Positions 54,119 to 63,241 of a DNA stretch of 64,000 nucleotides are shown piece after piece. This DNA is from JAJRRS01 sp965230275 (GTDB lineage Bacteria > Planctomycetota > Phycisphaerae > Phycisphaerales > Phycisphaeraceae), in NCBI GenBank assembly GCA_965230275.1, contig CBDDKO010000002.1, forward strand, positions 3,038,001-3,102,000, given 5' to 3'. A program made the position numbers and the translations under genes. Within the stretch, counting starts at the first letter, position 1. Every line of letters begins with the position of its first letter. A model generated the notes under the pieces. It saw only the letters and a program-made list of their open reading frames with translations, did no database searches and had not been told where the DNA came from.

Positions 54119-56496
54119 GCTTCTTCACACCTCGTATGTAGTGCCCCAACACACTCTTTATCTCTTGGTTGTGCCCCCACAGTCATAGGCTCGCGTCGAG
54201 CAAATACATATGTACCAATGCATTCTCTCCCAAGCTGAGATTCGTAGTCTGTTTCTTCCAGCAAGTTGAAGCCTGCATCGGATAGCCAACGCACCAGACC
54301 ATCCCTAGTGAAATACCAGTAATGCTCATTCGGCTTAAAGTGCTTTGATTTCAGGACATGATCTTTACTTTTGTATATGGGCATCGATACAAACAAATAC
54401 TTTCTGATCTTATCTAATAAGGCCCACGGGTAGCGAATGTGCTCAAGTGTGTCCCAACAAGTTACCGAATCAACACACTCCAAGCCGTATGGATCGACAT
54501 ATAACTGCCTGTTTTTCAGCCAACTTACACCATGGGGATTGATGTCATACCCAGTTGTATTTGGCCCGCGAGTTTCGATGAATGTTCCGCACCCTATCCC
54601 ATAATCCAATACGACTCCACTTGTATACCTATCTACCAACTCGGCGCGGAACTGATTTAGTTTGAATCCAATCGGTGTTTTCCCAAGAGTCTCATATTTG
54701 TCAAAATACTCCTCGTCATAAGGCATATCATTTTGAGCTACGGGATAATATCCCATCTCTTTAGATGGCCACCATATAAATTTATTATGTGGTAACGCCT
54801 GCTGATCTTTATTCTTCTCAGCCCGTATATCCTCTAACACCCGGGATATCTCATCCGGTGGCACACGTTTATCGCAGTTGTGGAAACGCTTTGTACAGTT
54901 GCAGAAAGGAGTGCTCGCTAGTTTCCACGATGAGGATTGGTTGATTCTAGGATCGACAAGTAGATCTGGTCTAACCGATCCCCCGTACAGTGTTAAGACT
55001 TTTGCACCAACCGCAAGCGACATTGGAAGAGCGAAGCCGACAGGCGTTACTGTCAATGCAGCCCTTTGCATGAGCGCAGCGAGGGTACCCGGTTCCACTT
55101 CGCCACGATGAAAGGCTATATCAGGAGTTTCCCCGGGAATCTCAATCCACTCTTCTTGCTTCTTAAGATCTGCAATAGATACCACGTAATAATGGTCGGC
55201 TAACCATTGACTTACTTGCCGCACCATTGAATTATCAGGATTACGTGCGGGCGCTGACCATTCACGGCGGATGGTTGTCGGCCTATAGATAGCAAGAGGT
55301 CGCTTCGCATTGAATCCATCGTACAATTCATCCGCCTTAGCAACCCACTCTGGTTTCAGTGGCAAAGTAAAATCAAATACACTCCGCCTTAAAGGCAGTG
55401 CAATATCCATCTGCTTAAGTATCGATAGGCCTTGACGAAATCCACGTTGCCCGTACCGTATCTTTTTGCATTCATGTGATTTGTCTGGATTAACCGACCA
55501 TGTCCCATCGGACAGATATTGCATGTTCTTATTCTGAGTTCTCAAGCGTGTATTAGGCCGTAGGAAGCGCAAGTTATAGTCATGCTGCATGTCCCAGAAA
55601 AACTGAGGCCATGGGGTTCTTAGATAGACCTGGTCATAGCGAGTACATGCTGCTCGAATAAATGGCCGCGAATAGATATTGTCACCTAACCCATTCATAC
55701 CATCAATAACAAGAGTCGATGCCTTCTTTGTAGTGGCACGAGGTGAAATACAGTCTCTGATTGAGCCTATCCGCGTAGTACTATTAAACTCCCGAAAGAC
55801 ACATTCGGGATGCATGCGATCAAACACCATCAATTTGCTACTCAGATTGCAATTAAATATTGTCAGCCCCGCTTCCTCCATCAGAGGGCGTAATCGGGCA
55901 AGGCGATTTGCCATTCTTTTGTATAAGTTATTGTTCCTCGCAACGCCGCCCCTGTTTGGAGTTTTCGAGTAGTGGTATGCCTTATCGGTCGACTGATGAA
56001 AATCCACACCAAACAGATAGATGCGGCGAACACCCAGCAGGTAAAGCACGCGTATGGCATCCATGAGGCTGGTTCGGCAGCCGTGGCCGTTCCGGTTGTC
56101 CCATATCGACGGATCATGCGGTGCAAACATCTGCTCGCGTTTGAACCACTGTGTTTGACGATAGAAGTACGAGTTGGGGCATTCGCCCGCACGCAGTGAG
56201 GGTTCGCCGGCAATCTGCTTTCCGTGATGGCGTTTGGGTGTGAACTTTTGTATGGATGGGTCGGTCCACAACCACCTTACAAAACGTCCGGGTGCATCTA
56301 CACCGAGCCAAAGGTCACTCTTATAGCTGACGACCGCATTATTGAGTGTCATCGTCAACAGACCGGAGTTGCGAAGAGCGTCTTTATCTACGTCGGCAAA
56401 CGAAGGACCACCGCCAATTAGCGCTGCGTCACGTCCCGAGTACGCATCAGCCATCCCTACAGATTGCCCCTGCTTATTTCTAAACAATGGCGGCAT
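54115..56496 (-). CDS. glycosyltransferase-methyltransferase fusion protein
   Basis: About 790 residues with three parts. The first has DAALIGGGPSFADVD followed by LTMTLNNAVV, recalling MptE/DUF115-type nucleotide-binding domains. The middle part, near LAALMQRAALTVTPVGFALP and KVLTLYGGSVRPDL, resembles GT9 heptosyltransferases. The third is a class I SAM methyltransferase with VVLDYGIGCGTFIE and SVTCWDTLEHIRYPW. Such multi-domain glycan enzymes occur among phage and capsule genes. An alternative ATG (56454) skips a possible N-terminal extension. It overlaps the preceding gene by 17 bp and the Rhs gene by four, so all three are coupled. The gene is more A/T-rich than its neighbours. Confidence 0.72.
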   Translation of the reverse strand: MPPLFRNKQGQSVGMADAYSGRDAALIGGGPSFADVDKDALRNSGLLTMTLNNAVVSYKSDLWLGVDAPGRFVRWLWTDPSIQKFTPKRHHGKQIAGEPSLRAGECPNSYFYRQTQWFKREQMFAPHDPSIWDNRNGHGCRTSLMDAIRVLYLLGVRRIYLFGVDFHQSTDKAYHYSKTPNRGGVARNNNLYKRMANRLARLRPLMEEAGLTIFNCNLSSKLMVFDRMHPECVFREFNSTTRIGSIRDCISPRATTKKASTLVIDGMNGLGDNIYSRPFIRAACTRYDQVYLRTPWPQFFWDMQHDYNLRFLRPNTRLRTQNKNMQYLSDGTWSVNPDKSHECKKIRYGQRGFRQGLSILKQMDIALPLRRSVFDFTLPLKPEWVAKADELYDGFNAKRPLAIYRPTTIRREWSAPARNPDNSMVRQVSQWLADHYYVVSIADLKKQEEWIEIPGETPDIAFHRGEVEPGTLAALMQRAALTVTPVGFALPMSLAVGAKVLTLYGGSVRPDLLVDPRINQSSSWKLASTPFCNCTKRFHNCDKRVPPDEISRVLEDIRAEKNKDQQALPHNKFIWWPSKEMGYYPVAQNDMPYDEEYFDKYETLGKTPIGFKLNQFRAELVDRYTSGVVLDYGIGCGTFIETRGPNTTGYDINPHGVSWLKNRQLYVDPYGLECVDSVTCWDTLEHIRYPWALLDKIRKYLFVSMPIYKSKDHVLKSKHFKPNEHYWYFTRDGLVRWLSDAGFNLLEETDYESQLGRECIGTYVFARREPMTVGAQPRDKECVGALHTRCEEA

Positions 56497-58792
56497 GTGA
56501 CACCCCCCCGCCTGAGTCATTCACCGTCGCTTCTATGTGCCGGATCGTGGCAGAGGCCGAACCCCCGTCAGGTTGAATGTGTTTATCAGTTGTCAAGCCA
56601 CTTGAGCATAGAAGCTGCCCGGGCGTTTCAAGGTCATAGCCGTATCGTTCGGCGTAGTCGTGCATCGCTTGAACCAGCTCGGGGCGGAGGTGCTTTTGCA
56701 ATTCTGCCCATGTCAGGTCGGGGTGGCGACGTCGCCCAACACGCTTCGATGGAAGGGAACCGGTGGGGCTGCCTAGGCCGAGGCTGTCCTGCACTTCAAC
56801 AGTAGCGTTCTCGGCATGGATCGTGAACTTGGGCCGACGAGATTCGATCAGTTTGTCCCAGCCCAGCAGGACTTCTACCGCTTGCTCGTAACGGTTGCTT
56901 GCGCTCCCATTCAAGTGCCCGGCTGCATGGAGGAAGTGCCTGCGATACGCCAAGGAGCGTTCCTTGAATGCGTGTCGTTGCAGGTAGTCGCGCAGGGACA
57001 TATCGCCGATCGCGAGAGGTTTTTCCGGCTCGTGGTTCTCGGTGTGTATCGATGAGGCCAATACCTTCAGCGGGTGGCGTACAACCCGGACGACCGTCTC
57101 GTATTCGTACTGGCTAAAGACCGTGCCATCGCCGTAGGGGCTGTGGTCGGCGTCGGCGGCGAGCATCCATGAGCAGATGCCATCCGCGCCGATCCGCTCG
57201 TGCTTCACGTCCAGGCCGTACGACTGGCATAGCTTGGCCATGTAGCGTGTGCCGCTGCGGGGGTGGGCCAGGAAGAGGAGGCGGCGTTTGGGCGGCTGGG
57301 ACACGGCCGGCATCTTACTCACCCGTCGTTGCCAATATCGCGGGCCCAGGTCTTTGCCTAAGATGTCGCTGCGGCCTGCGCCTTGGCCGGCGAGCCAGGT
57401 CGTGGGGCAGTAGATATTCCAGCGCCCGGACTCATGCAGCACACCCATCCGGTGATCCACATGGTGGGCCTTCTCGCCGCCCTTGGGGCCGAGGCGTTTG
57501 TGTTGTTCGACGTGCGATTCGTAATCGCACAGATGCTTGTATGCCGCCGGGATGAATGAACCGCGCATGGCGTACGCGTGCATCCGGTTGATGTTGTGCG
57601 CCTTGAGGACGTGATGGTTTACCGCGGTGGGCGGATTCTTGCCCGGACGTATATATTGCCCGCCCAGGTAGATCTGGTGCCAGTCGTTGGGCAATGCTTC
57701 CAGGAATTGCTCGGTATTCCGGCGGAAGTCTTGCGAAAAGCAGACATCATCTTCCAGCACGAGGATTGAATTCATGCCGTCTTGCAGGGCTTGTTCGAGG
57801 ACGCGCAGGTGTGACTGGTGGCACCCCCACGCAGGTGCCCCGGCCCGCCACCATGTAGGCGGCCTAATCTTCTGAGCGTCGATCGCCCTGAAGCGCTCGG
57901 GGTAGCGGAAGGGCCAGTTGACTTCGCTGAGGTGGCGTTGGAGTTGATCCCATCGGTCCGGCCGACGGTCCAGGTTGATTACGACGACACGGCCGAACCA
58001 GTCGTATAAGGTCTTCGCCTGGACATGCCCGTTGTGCCGGCGGTTCGGAAGCGTTGTGTCCTTCGTGTTAGACGGGTGTGTGCCTTGGCTAGGTCGTGGG
58101 ACATGTGATTGCCGCTGCCGCTCGATGGCGTCACGCCTGTCGGCTCGACACATGACACGGCGTCCGCTCTGATACTGCGGCCGATACGTAACGTGTGGCG
58201 GTGGATCGGACGGGGGCTCGGGCGCGGGGGTTGTAGAAGCATTCATGTCTGTTGCGGGTGTTTCGCCGTCGGGATCGGGCTTGGGCCAGTAACCGAACGG
58301 GCAGTCTTCCTTGCGGTCCTTCGCCTTGGCACGGAGGATGCACCCGCAGGTCTTGCGGTTTTTGTCTTTCAGTGATTTGAGCATTGGGCCGCAGGTGTGG
58401 ACATCGCCCTTCCTGAAGGTGGCGTGTTCGCCGGGACAGGCTCGGCAAACGTCCAGGCGGGCCGTGATCTGCTCGGCGGGCAGCCGATCGATACCCAGCG
58501 AGGTCTTGGCGATGCTTCTGGCGCCGCGCAGGGCGTGCTTTGCTACATGATCACGCGTAAGGGGCTTCTGACCGGAGGCATGACTTTGCGGTTTGGGATT
58601 CCGGTTTTCAGCTACATCCCAAGGCACGCCGTGTGGACAATCGAAGTTCACGTCGTCGTCGGGCAACCTGAAAGCCTTAGTAAGCGACTGACGGAAGTGT
58701 AGGCTGGACCGACAGGAGCGGCACGACAACCCAGATACGTCATCTCTCCGCGCGTGACAGTGGCTCGTTTCTGTATACAGCGGAAGCTTCAT
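56480..58792 (-). CDS. GT25 glycosyltransferase - sulfotransferase-like fusion with Cys-rich head
   Basis: Cysteine pairs in the first 145 residues (CRSCRSS, CRACPGEH, TCGPML, TCGCIL) suggest one or two metal sites, a style common in phage tail and baseplate proteins. After a proline-rich linker, residues about 270-450 are GT25-like: VVVINLDRRPDRWDQLQRHL, CHQSHLRVLEQA, LVLEDDVCFS. From about 500 a P-loop-type LLFLAHPRSGTRYMAKL begins a sulfotransferase-like domain. The combination could decorate a fibre or the Rhs protein. The domain calls are good; the substrate is unknown. Confidence 0.75.
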   Translation of the reverse strand: MKLPLYTETSHCHARRDDVSGLSCRSCRSSLHFRQSLTKAFRLPDDDVNFDCPHGVPWDVAENRNPKPQSHASGQKPLTRDHVAKHALRGARSIAKTSLGIDRLPAEQITARLDVCRACPGEHATFRKGDVHTCGPMLKSLKDKNRKTCGCILRAKAKDRKEDCPFGYWPKPDPDGETPATDMNASTTPAPEPPSDPPPHVTYRPQYQSGRRVMCRADRRDAIERQRQSHVPRPSQGTHPSNTKDTTLPNRRHNGHVQAKTLYDWFGRVVVINLDRRPDRWDQLQRHLSEVNWPFRYPERFRAIDAQKIRPPTWWRAGAPAWGCHQSHLRVLEQALQDGMNSILVLEDDVCFSQDFRRNTEQFLEALPNDWHQIYLGGQYIRPGKNPPTAVNHHVLKAHNINRMHAYAMRGSFIPAAYKHLCDYESHVEQHKRLGPKGGEKAHHVDHRMGVLHESGRWNIYCPTTWLAGQGAGRSDILGKDLGPRYWQRRVSKMPAVSQPPKRRLLFLAHPRSGTRYMAKLCQSYGLDVKHERIGADGICSWMLAADADHSPYGDGTVFSQYEYETVVRVVRHPLKVLASSIHTENHEPEKPLAIGDMSLRDYLQRHAFKERSLAYRRHFLHAAGHLNGSASNRYEQAVEVLLGWDKLIESRRPKFTIHAENATVEVQDSLGLGSPTGSLPSKRVGRRRHPDLTWAELQKHLRPELVQAMHDYAERYGYDLETPGQLLCSSGLTTDKHIQPDGGSASATIRHIEATVNDSGGGVSHAAIV

Positions 58793-58795
58793 GGC

Positions 58796-59575
58796 CTACC
58801 CTATCGTGACTGTGATCGTAGACGGCCCGGTACATGAGGCACCCCACCAAAAGGCTTCTGGTATAATGATCGTTCCCTCGAGCTTGTTGGTGCTGCTATT
58901 ACACTTCAATCCGGTTACATGTGTACCCGCCATTTGGCTGTCGTAGTACACACTGTCTGGTTTAAGACCCGCCGACAAATTTGCGTCCCAAGTGCCGTCT
59001 GAATGTTTGAAAACATTCAGCTGTGTGGAATAATTCCCTGATATGCTTTGCCATTGCCAGGCACACTCACCCGATCCATGATCGCTATAAGAGACCCAGT
59101 CGATCGGGGACAAGACGGTAAAGTCCGATACGTTACATCCTGTTGCCGTGGTTGATGTCGTCGCTGCGTCTTGTGTGTAAGCTGTGCCGCCGCTATCCTC
59201 GCCGCAATCATCGCACACAACCGGACAATCCTCATCTTCGCAGTCGTCCTCCACAGTGTAGCCCGACGCATCGATCGTGGGGGATGATCCGCCGTCCGGG
59301 TCGTAGACCGTCCAGCAGTCGCCGTTGGTCAGGATCACGTCGTTGGATGCGGCCTCAGTTGACAAATCAGTCAGGGTGTAGACCACCTCGTCGTTCTGGC
59401 AGCTGACCAGCTTGTAATACACACCCTCGCACTCATTGCAGCTATCGAACTCTTCATCGATCGAGGACACCGTCGGCGCCTGGCCCGATGGGCCGACGCG
59501 CTCGAAGCAGGCGTCGCCGATCTTGACGACGTCGGAGCTGCTTTCATCGGGGGGTATGAAGATTCGATCCGGCAT
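58796..59575 (-). CDS. small exported- or particle-type protein, conserved N-terminus paralogue A
   Basis: The first 52 residues (MPDRIFIPPDESSSDVVKIG ... SCNECEG) are nearly identical to paralogues B and C in the next genes. The following segment YYKLVSCQNDEVVYTLTDLS ... DCWTVYDPDGG recurs in C but the last 150 residues are unlike either. Several cysteine pairs (CEDEDC, CDDCGED) could bind metal. The C-terminal part is beta-rich, ending TVTIG. No signal peptide is seen. The constant-head, variable-body plan suggests interchangeable tips on a shared base. It starts 4 bp from the GT25 gene. Confidence 0.6.
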   Translation of the reverse strand: MPDRIFIPPDESSSDVVKIGDACFERVGPSGQAPTVSSIDEEFDSCNECEGVYYKLVSCQNDEVVYTLTDLSTEAASNDVILTNGDCWTVYDPDGGSSPTIDASGYTVEDDCEDEDCPVVCDDCGEDSGGTAYTQDAATTSTTATGCNVSDFTVLSPIDWVSYSDHGSGECAWQWQSISGNYSTQLNVFKHSDGTWDANLSAGLKPDSVYYDSQMAGTHVTGLKCNSSTNKLEGTIIIPEAFWWGASCTGPSTITVTIG

Positions 59576-59865
59576 ATGGTGCTCTGTGATAATCTGAGTG
59601 TTAAGTCTAGATGAAAGCTATGTGCTCTGTATCAGGCATAATGTGTGAGAACGAATTCACTTGAGCCCTGGGAGTATCAGCAACATTTCACGGTACAACA
59701 TGCGAGCAGTCGAAGACGATATTGTCATCAGGATATCGGTGGGTATTTGTTAATCTCTGTTGATAGGTATGGCAATTATGACATGTATACGATGATGTTA
59801 ATACATTGTAATCCTCACCTCGTACTTGTCGGGGCCGGCTATTTATTTGCATTGTAAATTGCATC

Positions 59866-60504
59866 TCATCCCCCTAGAACCACCGTGACCGGTGAAGTGT
59901 CAGCGCAGGTAGTACCGTATTGTCCCAGCGGTACAACCACGACACCGGACAGATATCCGGTATCAGCATTACATCTAATCGTATCTAATGGTAAATCATC
60001 AGCACTCCAATACACATGTGCTTCGCCATTATGTGGCGTGTTACTATGAACTCTAACGTCCCAAGTATCCGTGTTGTCATGATAATACACATCCACTGCG
60101 TATCCGTAGAATTGCTGCTGCTGCTGTTGACTGCCATCGCATTCTGGCCCGTACCAATGCCAATGACAGTCAACACCGCCAAAGTCACAAGTTTCCCCTT
60201 GCGGGGGAGTTGCATTCACCGGAATGCCACCGATCCCATAAAGTGGACTATAACATTGTCCATGTGTAAATGAGATCGTTACAGGCGGTTGTTCGATATC
60301 ATTACCGCAATCGGAGCATGGTTCAGAGCTGTAACTCGCGCTTGACGAGTTGCCTTCGCATTCATCACAGCTGTCGAACTCTTCATCGACCGAGGACACC
60401 GTCGGCGCCTGGTCCGATGGGCCGACGCGCTCGTAGCAGCCGTCGCCGAGCTTGACGACGTCCGAGCTGCTTTCATCGGACGGTATGAAAATCCGGTCAG
60501 GCAT
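59866..60504 (-). CDS. conserved-N-terminus paralogue B
   Basis: The head (MPDRIFIPSDESSSDVVKLG) and the DEEFDSCDECEG junction match paralogues A and C. After it the protein is different: SSSASYSSEPCSDCGNDIEQ, then a cysteine-containing beta-rich domain with DGSQQQQQQFYGYAVDVYYH and a C-terminal VVVPLGQYGTTCAD. The ATG at 60504 is fixed by the conserved head; a TTG six codons earlier is not used. The 290-bp stretch on its downstream side (59576-59865) is A/T-rich and holds no supported gene. Confidence 0.6.
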   Translation of the reverse strand: MPDRIFIPSDESSSDVVKLGDGCYERVGPSDQAPTVSSVDEEFDSCDECEGNSSSASYSSEPCSDCGNDIEQPPVTISFTHGQCYSPLYGIGGIPVNATPPQGETCDFGGVDCHWHWYGPECDGSQQQQQQFYGYAVDVYYHDNTDTWDVRVHSNTPHNGEAHVYWSADDLPLDTIRCNADTGYLSGVVVVPLGQYGTTCADTSPVTVVLGG

Positions 60505-60652
60505 GTTAGTGCTCAGAATCAATTTAACCAGTAGAGATCCGTGTCTTCGCGGTCTTTCACAGTACGGGCTCAGGCATGTTTAACCGCCGGCCACATCGTC
60601 GGTGTACAACACCATGCATAAGACATTTGATCGCGCTCCGAATGCTCATGGC

Positions 60653-61345
60653 TCAGCTGACCCTCACATAATCCGGCCAAGTGTGAACAGCAGAACCTAC
60701 CTTTGTGTATGTGCCGGTAATGTCACCGCATGCTCGATGATAGATGGCACTATCATCACCACCAGCGATGTCGCACACAAAACTCAATGCCCAATAATTG
60801 TTACCGTTCAAGGTCAGTGTGATGGTACGTTTTGGAGATATAAGATCATCGTAGAAGTACCAATAGCCAAGGAGAGGCTCCCATTTTACGGTCGTACCGC
60901 CCGACCCAAAACATTCGCTTGGGAATGTGTCCGGCAGCGAATAAGTCTCCTCATAACCATCTGGCAGATCTCCCGAAGGCAAGCCACTTGGTACATCGCT
61001 GCAGCATTCATCATCCTCGCACCCGGACTTCCTGGAATACCCCTCTACCACGGTCATTTCGCCGGCACAGGTAGCGGTGGACACCGACCAGCAATCACCG
61101 CCCCAAAGAACCACTTTGCTTACCTCATCTGACATGTCAGAATCGGTAAGTACTTCTTCATCACTTACACAGTTTGCCAGCTTATAACAGACGCCCTCGC
61201 ACTCATTGCAGCTGTCGAACTCTTCATCGACCGAGGACACTGTCGGCGCCTGGTCCGATGGGCCGACGCGCTCGAAGCAGGCGTCGCCGATCTTGACGAC
61301 GTCCGAGCTGCTTTCATCGGGCGGTATGAAAATCCGGTCAGGCAT
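60653..61345 (-). CDS. conserved-N-terminus paralogue C
   Basis: The head is identical in style to A (MPDRIFIPPDESSSDVVKIG, SCNECEG at about residue 50), followed by a CYKLANCVSDEEVLTDSD unit like A's. The C-terminal part (SLPDTFPSECFGSGGTTVKW ... RTITLTLNGNNYWALSF) is a beta-sandwich-like domain not shared with the others. An upstream ATG at 61411 would add 22 residues lacking in the paralogues. Three such genes in a row suggest duplication and exchange of tips. Confidence 0.6.
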   Translation of the reverse strand: MPDRIFIPPDESSSDVVKIGDACFERVGPSDQAPTVSSVDEEFDSCNECEGVCYKLANCVSDEEVLTDSDMSDEVSKVVLWGGDCWSVSTATCAGEMTVVEGYSRKSGCEDDECCSDVPSGLPSGDLPDGYEETYSLPDTFPSECFGSGGTTVKWEPLLGYWYFYDDLISPKRTITLTLNGNNYWALSFVCDIAGGDDSAIYHRACGDITGTYTKVGSAVHTWPDYVRVS

Positions 61346-61438
61346 GGGTGCGACTCGTCTGTGGCTGGTAGCGTGACGCCGCAACACGGTGCCAGGGGCT
61401 ATTCGCGGCAAATATGGGTCAAGCAGAAAACCGGCAAA

Positions 61439-61699
61439 TTAATCCGGCAGGTCCGGCACCTGACGCGAGTTGTCGAGGTCGACGACGGCGGCCTTGATCT
61501 TGTTGTAGACCTGCTTCAGTTCTGCGGCGTCGGGGCCCAGCGCCTGGGCGATCTCCGCCTTGCCGTATTGATCGATCGTCGCTCGGACCACGACCAATGA
61601 CTGCTCCATCTGATGGAAGGCGTTATGCAGTGCCTGTTTGATCTGACGTGCTCCGTCGGAGGCTGTGGGTTGGTAAATCGCATCGTCGAGTATTGGCAT
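61439..61699 (-). CDS. small helical protein, possible particle component
   Basis: An 86-residue, almost purely helical protein (ARQIKQALHNAFHQMEQSLV, then QALGPDAAELKQVYNKIKAA) without cysteine or signal peptide. It lies between the fibre gene and the paralogue cluster, which suggests a chaperone or adaptor for them, as small helical proteins are for phage fibres. No family is recognised. It is co-directional, with 32 bp to the fibre gene. Confidence 0.5.
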   Translation of the reverse strand: MPILDDAIYQPTASDGARQIKQALHNAFHQMEQSLVVVRATIDQYGKAEIAQALGPDAAELKQVYNKIKAAVVDLDNSRQVPDLPD

Positions 61700-61731
61700 T
61701 AGGTAATCCTTTCAGGCTTCGGTGATATTGG

Positions 61732-63117
61732 TCATGTAGATGGGTAGGACACCTCAACCACGTTGAGACGTGCCACCCAGCGGATATTGGTTGCGGCCTC
61801 GCCGGTCACTTCGATTTGCAGCTTGTTAGGATCGTCAGCGGTGATTGAGACATCCCACGATAGACCGCCGCTGCTGCTGCTACTGCTGCTGCCGAGTTCG
61901 ATGGTTTGGTCGTTCCCGATTTCGTCGATGGCGCTGATGTCCGCATATGTCCCGTCGCTGACGATGACGCCCTGTCGGCGGAAGATCTTGATATTGCCCA
62001 TCCCCTCCTCGGCGGCAACGATATTTGCGTCCAGCATCCAGGCCGTGTCATCCGGGACCACGATGCTTGTAGACACGACGAGTTTTAATACTGTAGGTGT
62101 CGCATCCGATGTACTGCCATACAAAACGAACTGGCTTGCCTGTGCATCCCCGGCTGTAGAAAACCGTGTACAGGCGTGGGCTTGCTGTCCCCACTGAGAT
62201 GCTTTTGAAAAATACCCAACCGCTGATGATGTAACCCCACTAGCAATCGTTCCCTGGCCCCACGCCTGTGAGTTCATACCGGACGCGGTTACAGATTGTC
62301 CACATCCTATTGCATTGCTGCCCGAAACCGTTGTCGTATTGCCAAACGCCGCCCCGTTTGCCCCACTTGTAGTACAAGCGCTGCCGACTGCAAACGAGAC
62401 AAGCGCACTGGCAGTACAAGTAGAACCAAATGTAAAAGAGGCAGGCCCGCTTGCTGTGCAATTTATCCCCCCTGCAAAGCTATAATTGCCGCTCGCGACT
62501 TGTGAATCCAAGCCCCTTACGATCTGCAGATCGAAGGCATAGGTGCCACGGTCATTACCAGTTGAATCAACCTGGATCGCCCCAGTGCCGTTTGGGCTAA
62601 GGATCAGGTCGCCGTTTGTATCTGTAGCGCTGATGGTATTGCCATCAAGCTTCAGATTATCTACCTCGAGTGCCGTGGCCGTGCTGTCGTAGGTAAAGTT
62701 CGCGTTGGCCCCGAATACACCGCTATCGTTGAATTGAATCTCTGTGTCCGATCCTGCCGGCACGCCTTCGAACTTCTGCCAGGCGGTTCCGTCCCAGCGG
62801 TACAAGAGCTTCTCGTCCATGACATAGACGGGCTGGCCGGCGGAGGGGGTCGTGAAGACCCAAGCGGAGCCGTCGTACTCGGCGATATTGCCGACTTCGC
62901 CGGCCCAGTCGCCTGTCCCTGGCGAGGCCACGATGTATCGGTCACCAATCGCTGGATCCGGGGGTGTAGCCGGGGGTCCAGCCAGATCCTTGTCGAGCAC
63001 CGCGACGATCTGCCAATCGACCAGCTTCTTGAAGTTGTCCTGGATGGCACGTCCCCCCTCGCCCGACGGGTCAGAGGATAAGACTTCCAGGCCGCTATGA
63101 TCCGTTAATGTTGCCAT
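61732..63117 (-). CDS. phage-type tail fibre: DUF2793 domain plus YadA-head-like repeats
   Basis: The start (PSGEGGRAIQDNFKKLVDW) is the usual opening of phage fibre proteins. Residues about 35-125 match DUF2793 (VLDKDLAGPPATPPDPAIGD, GDRYIVASPGTGDWAGEVGN, LYRWDGTAWQKFEG), a domain known from phage and gene-transfer-agent tail genes. Then come NDSGVFGANANFTYDSTATA-type fibre repeats and a run of 14-residue trimeric-adhesin-head-like repeats (SFAGGINCTASGPASF, FAVGSACTTSGANGAAFG). The last 140 residues are beta-rich. It is first in the minus-strand operon and probably binds a cell surface. Confidence 0.78.
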   Translation of the reverse strand: MATLTDHSGLEVLSSDPSGEGGRAIQDNFKKLVDWQIVAVLDKDLAGPPATPPDPAIGDRYIVASPGTGDWAGEVGNIAEYDGSAWVFTTPSAGQPVYVMDEKLLYRWDGTAWQKFEGVPAGSDTEIQFNDSGVFGANANFTYDSTATALEVDNLKLDGNTISATDTNGDLILSPNGTGAIQVDSTGNDRGTYAFDLQIVRGLDSQVASGNYSFAGGINCTASGPASFTFGSTCTASALVSFAVGSACTTSGANGAAFGNTTTVSGSNAIGCGQSVTASGMNSQAWGQGTIASGVTSSAVGYFSKASQWGQQAHACTRFSTAGDAQASQFVLYGSTSDATPTVLKLVVSTSIVVPDDTAWMLDANIVAAEEGMGNIKIFRRQGVIVSDGTYADISAIDEIGNDQTIELGSSSSSSSGGLSWDVSITADDPNKLQIEVTGEAATNIRWVARLNVVEVSYPST

Positions 63118-63222
63118 GCGTGAATGACTCCGGAGATCAGTTCAATGTGCCCATACCACAACTGCGACGACGCCTGGGGAGCCATCTCCGCAACGCGTCG
63201 CTTACTCATTATCAAGCATCAC

Positions 63223-63241
63223 ATCGTGCTAAACGCACGAT
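63223..63241. repeat. 7-bp perfect inverted repeat upstream of the fibre operon
   Basis: ATCGTGC and GCACGAT with a TAAAC loop form a short hairpin 106 bp upstream of the fibre gene start. There is no T-run, so it is more likely an operator or an mRNA structure than a terminator. Nothing shows what binds it. Confidence 0.35.

Noticed and set aside
59645..59857. 70-residue plus-strand frame between paralogues A and B
   Set aside because: No ribosome site, no domain, and opposite in direction to the operon.
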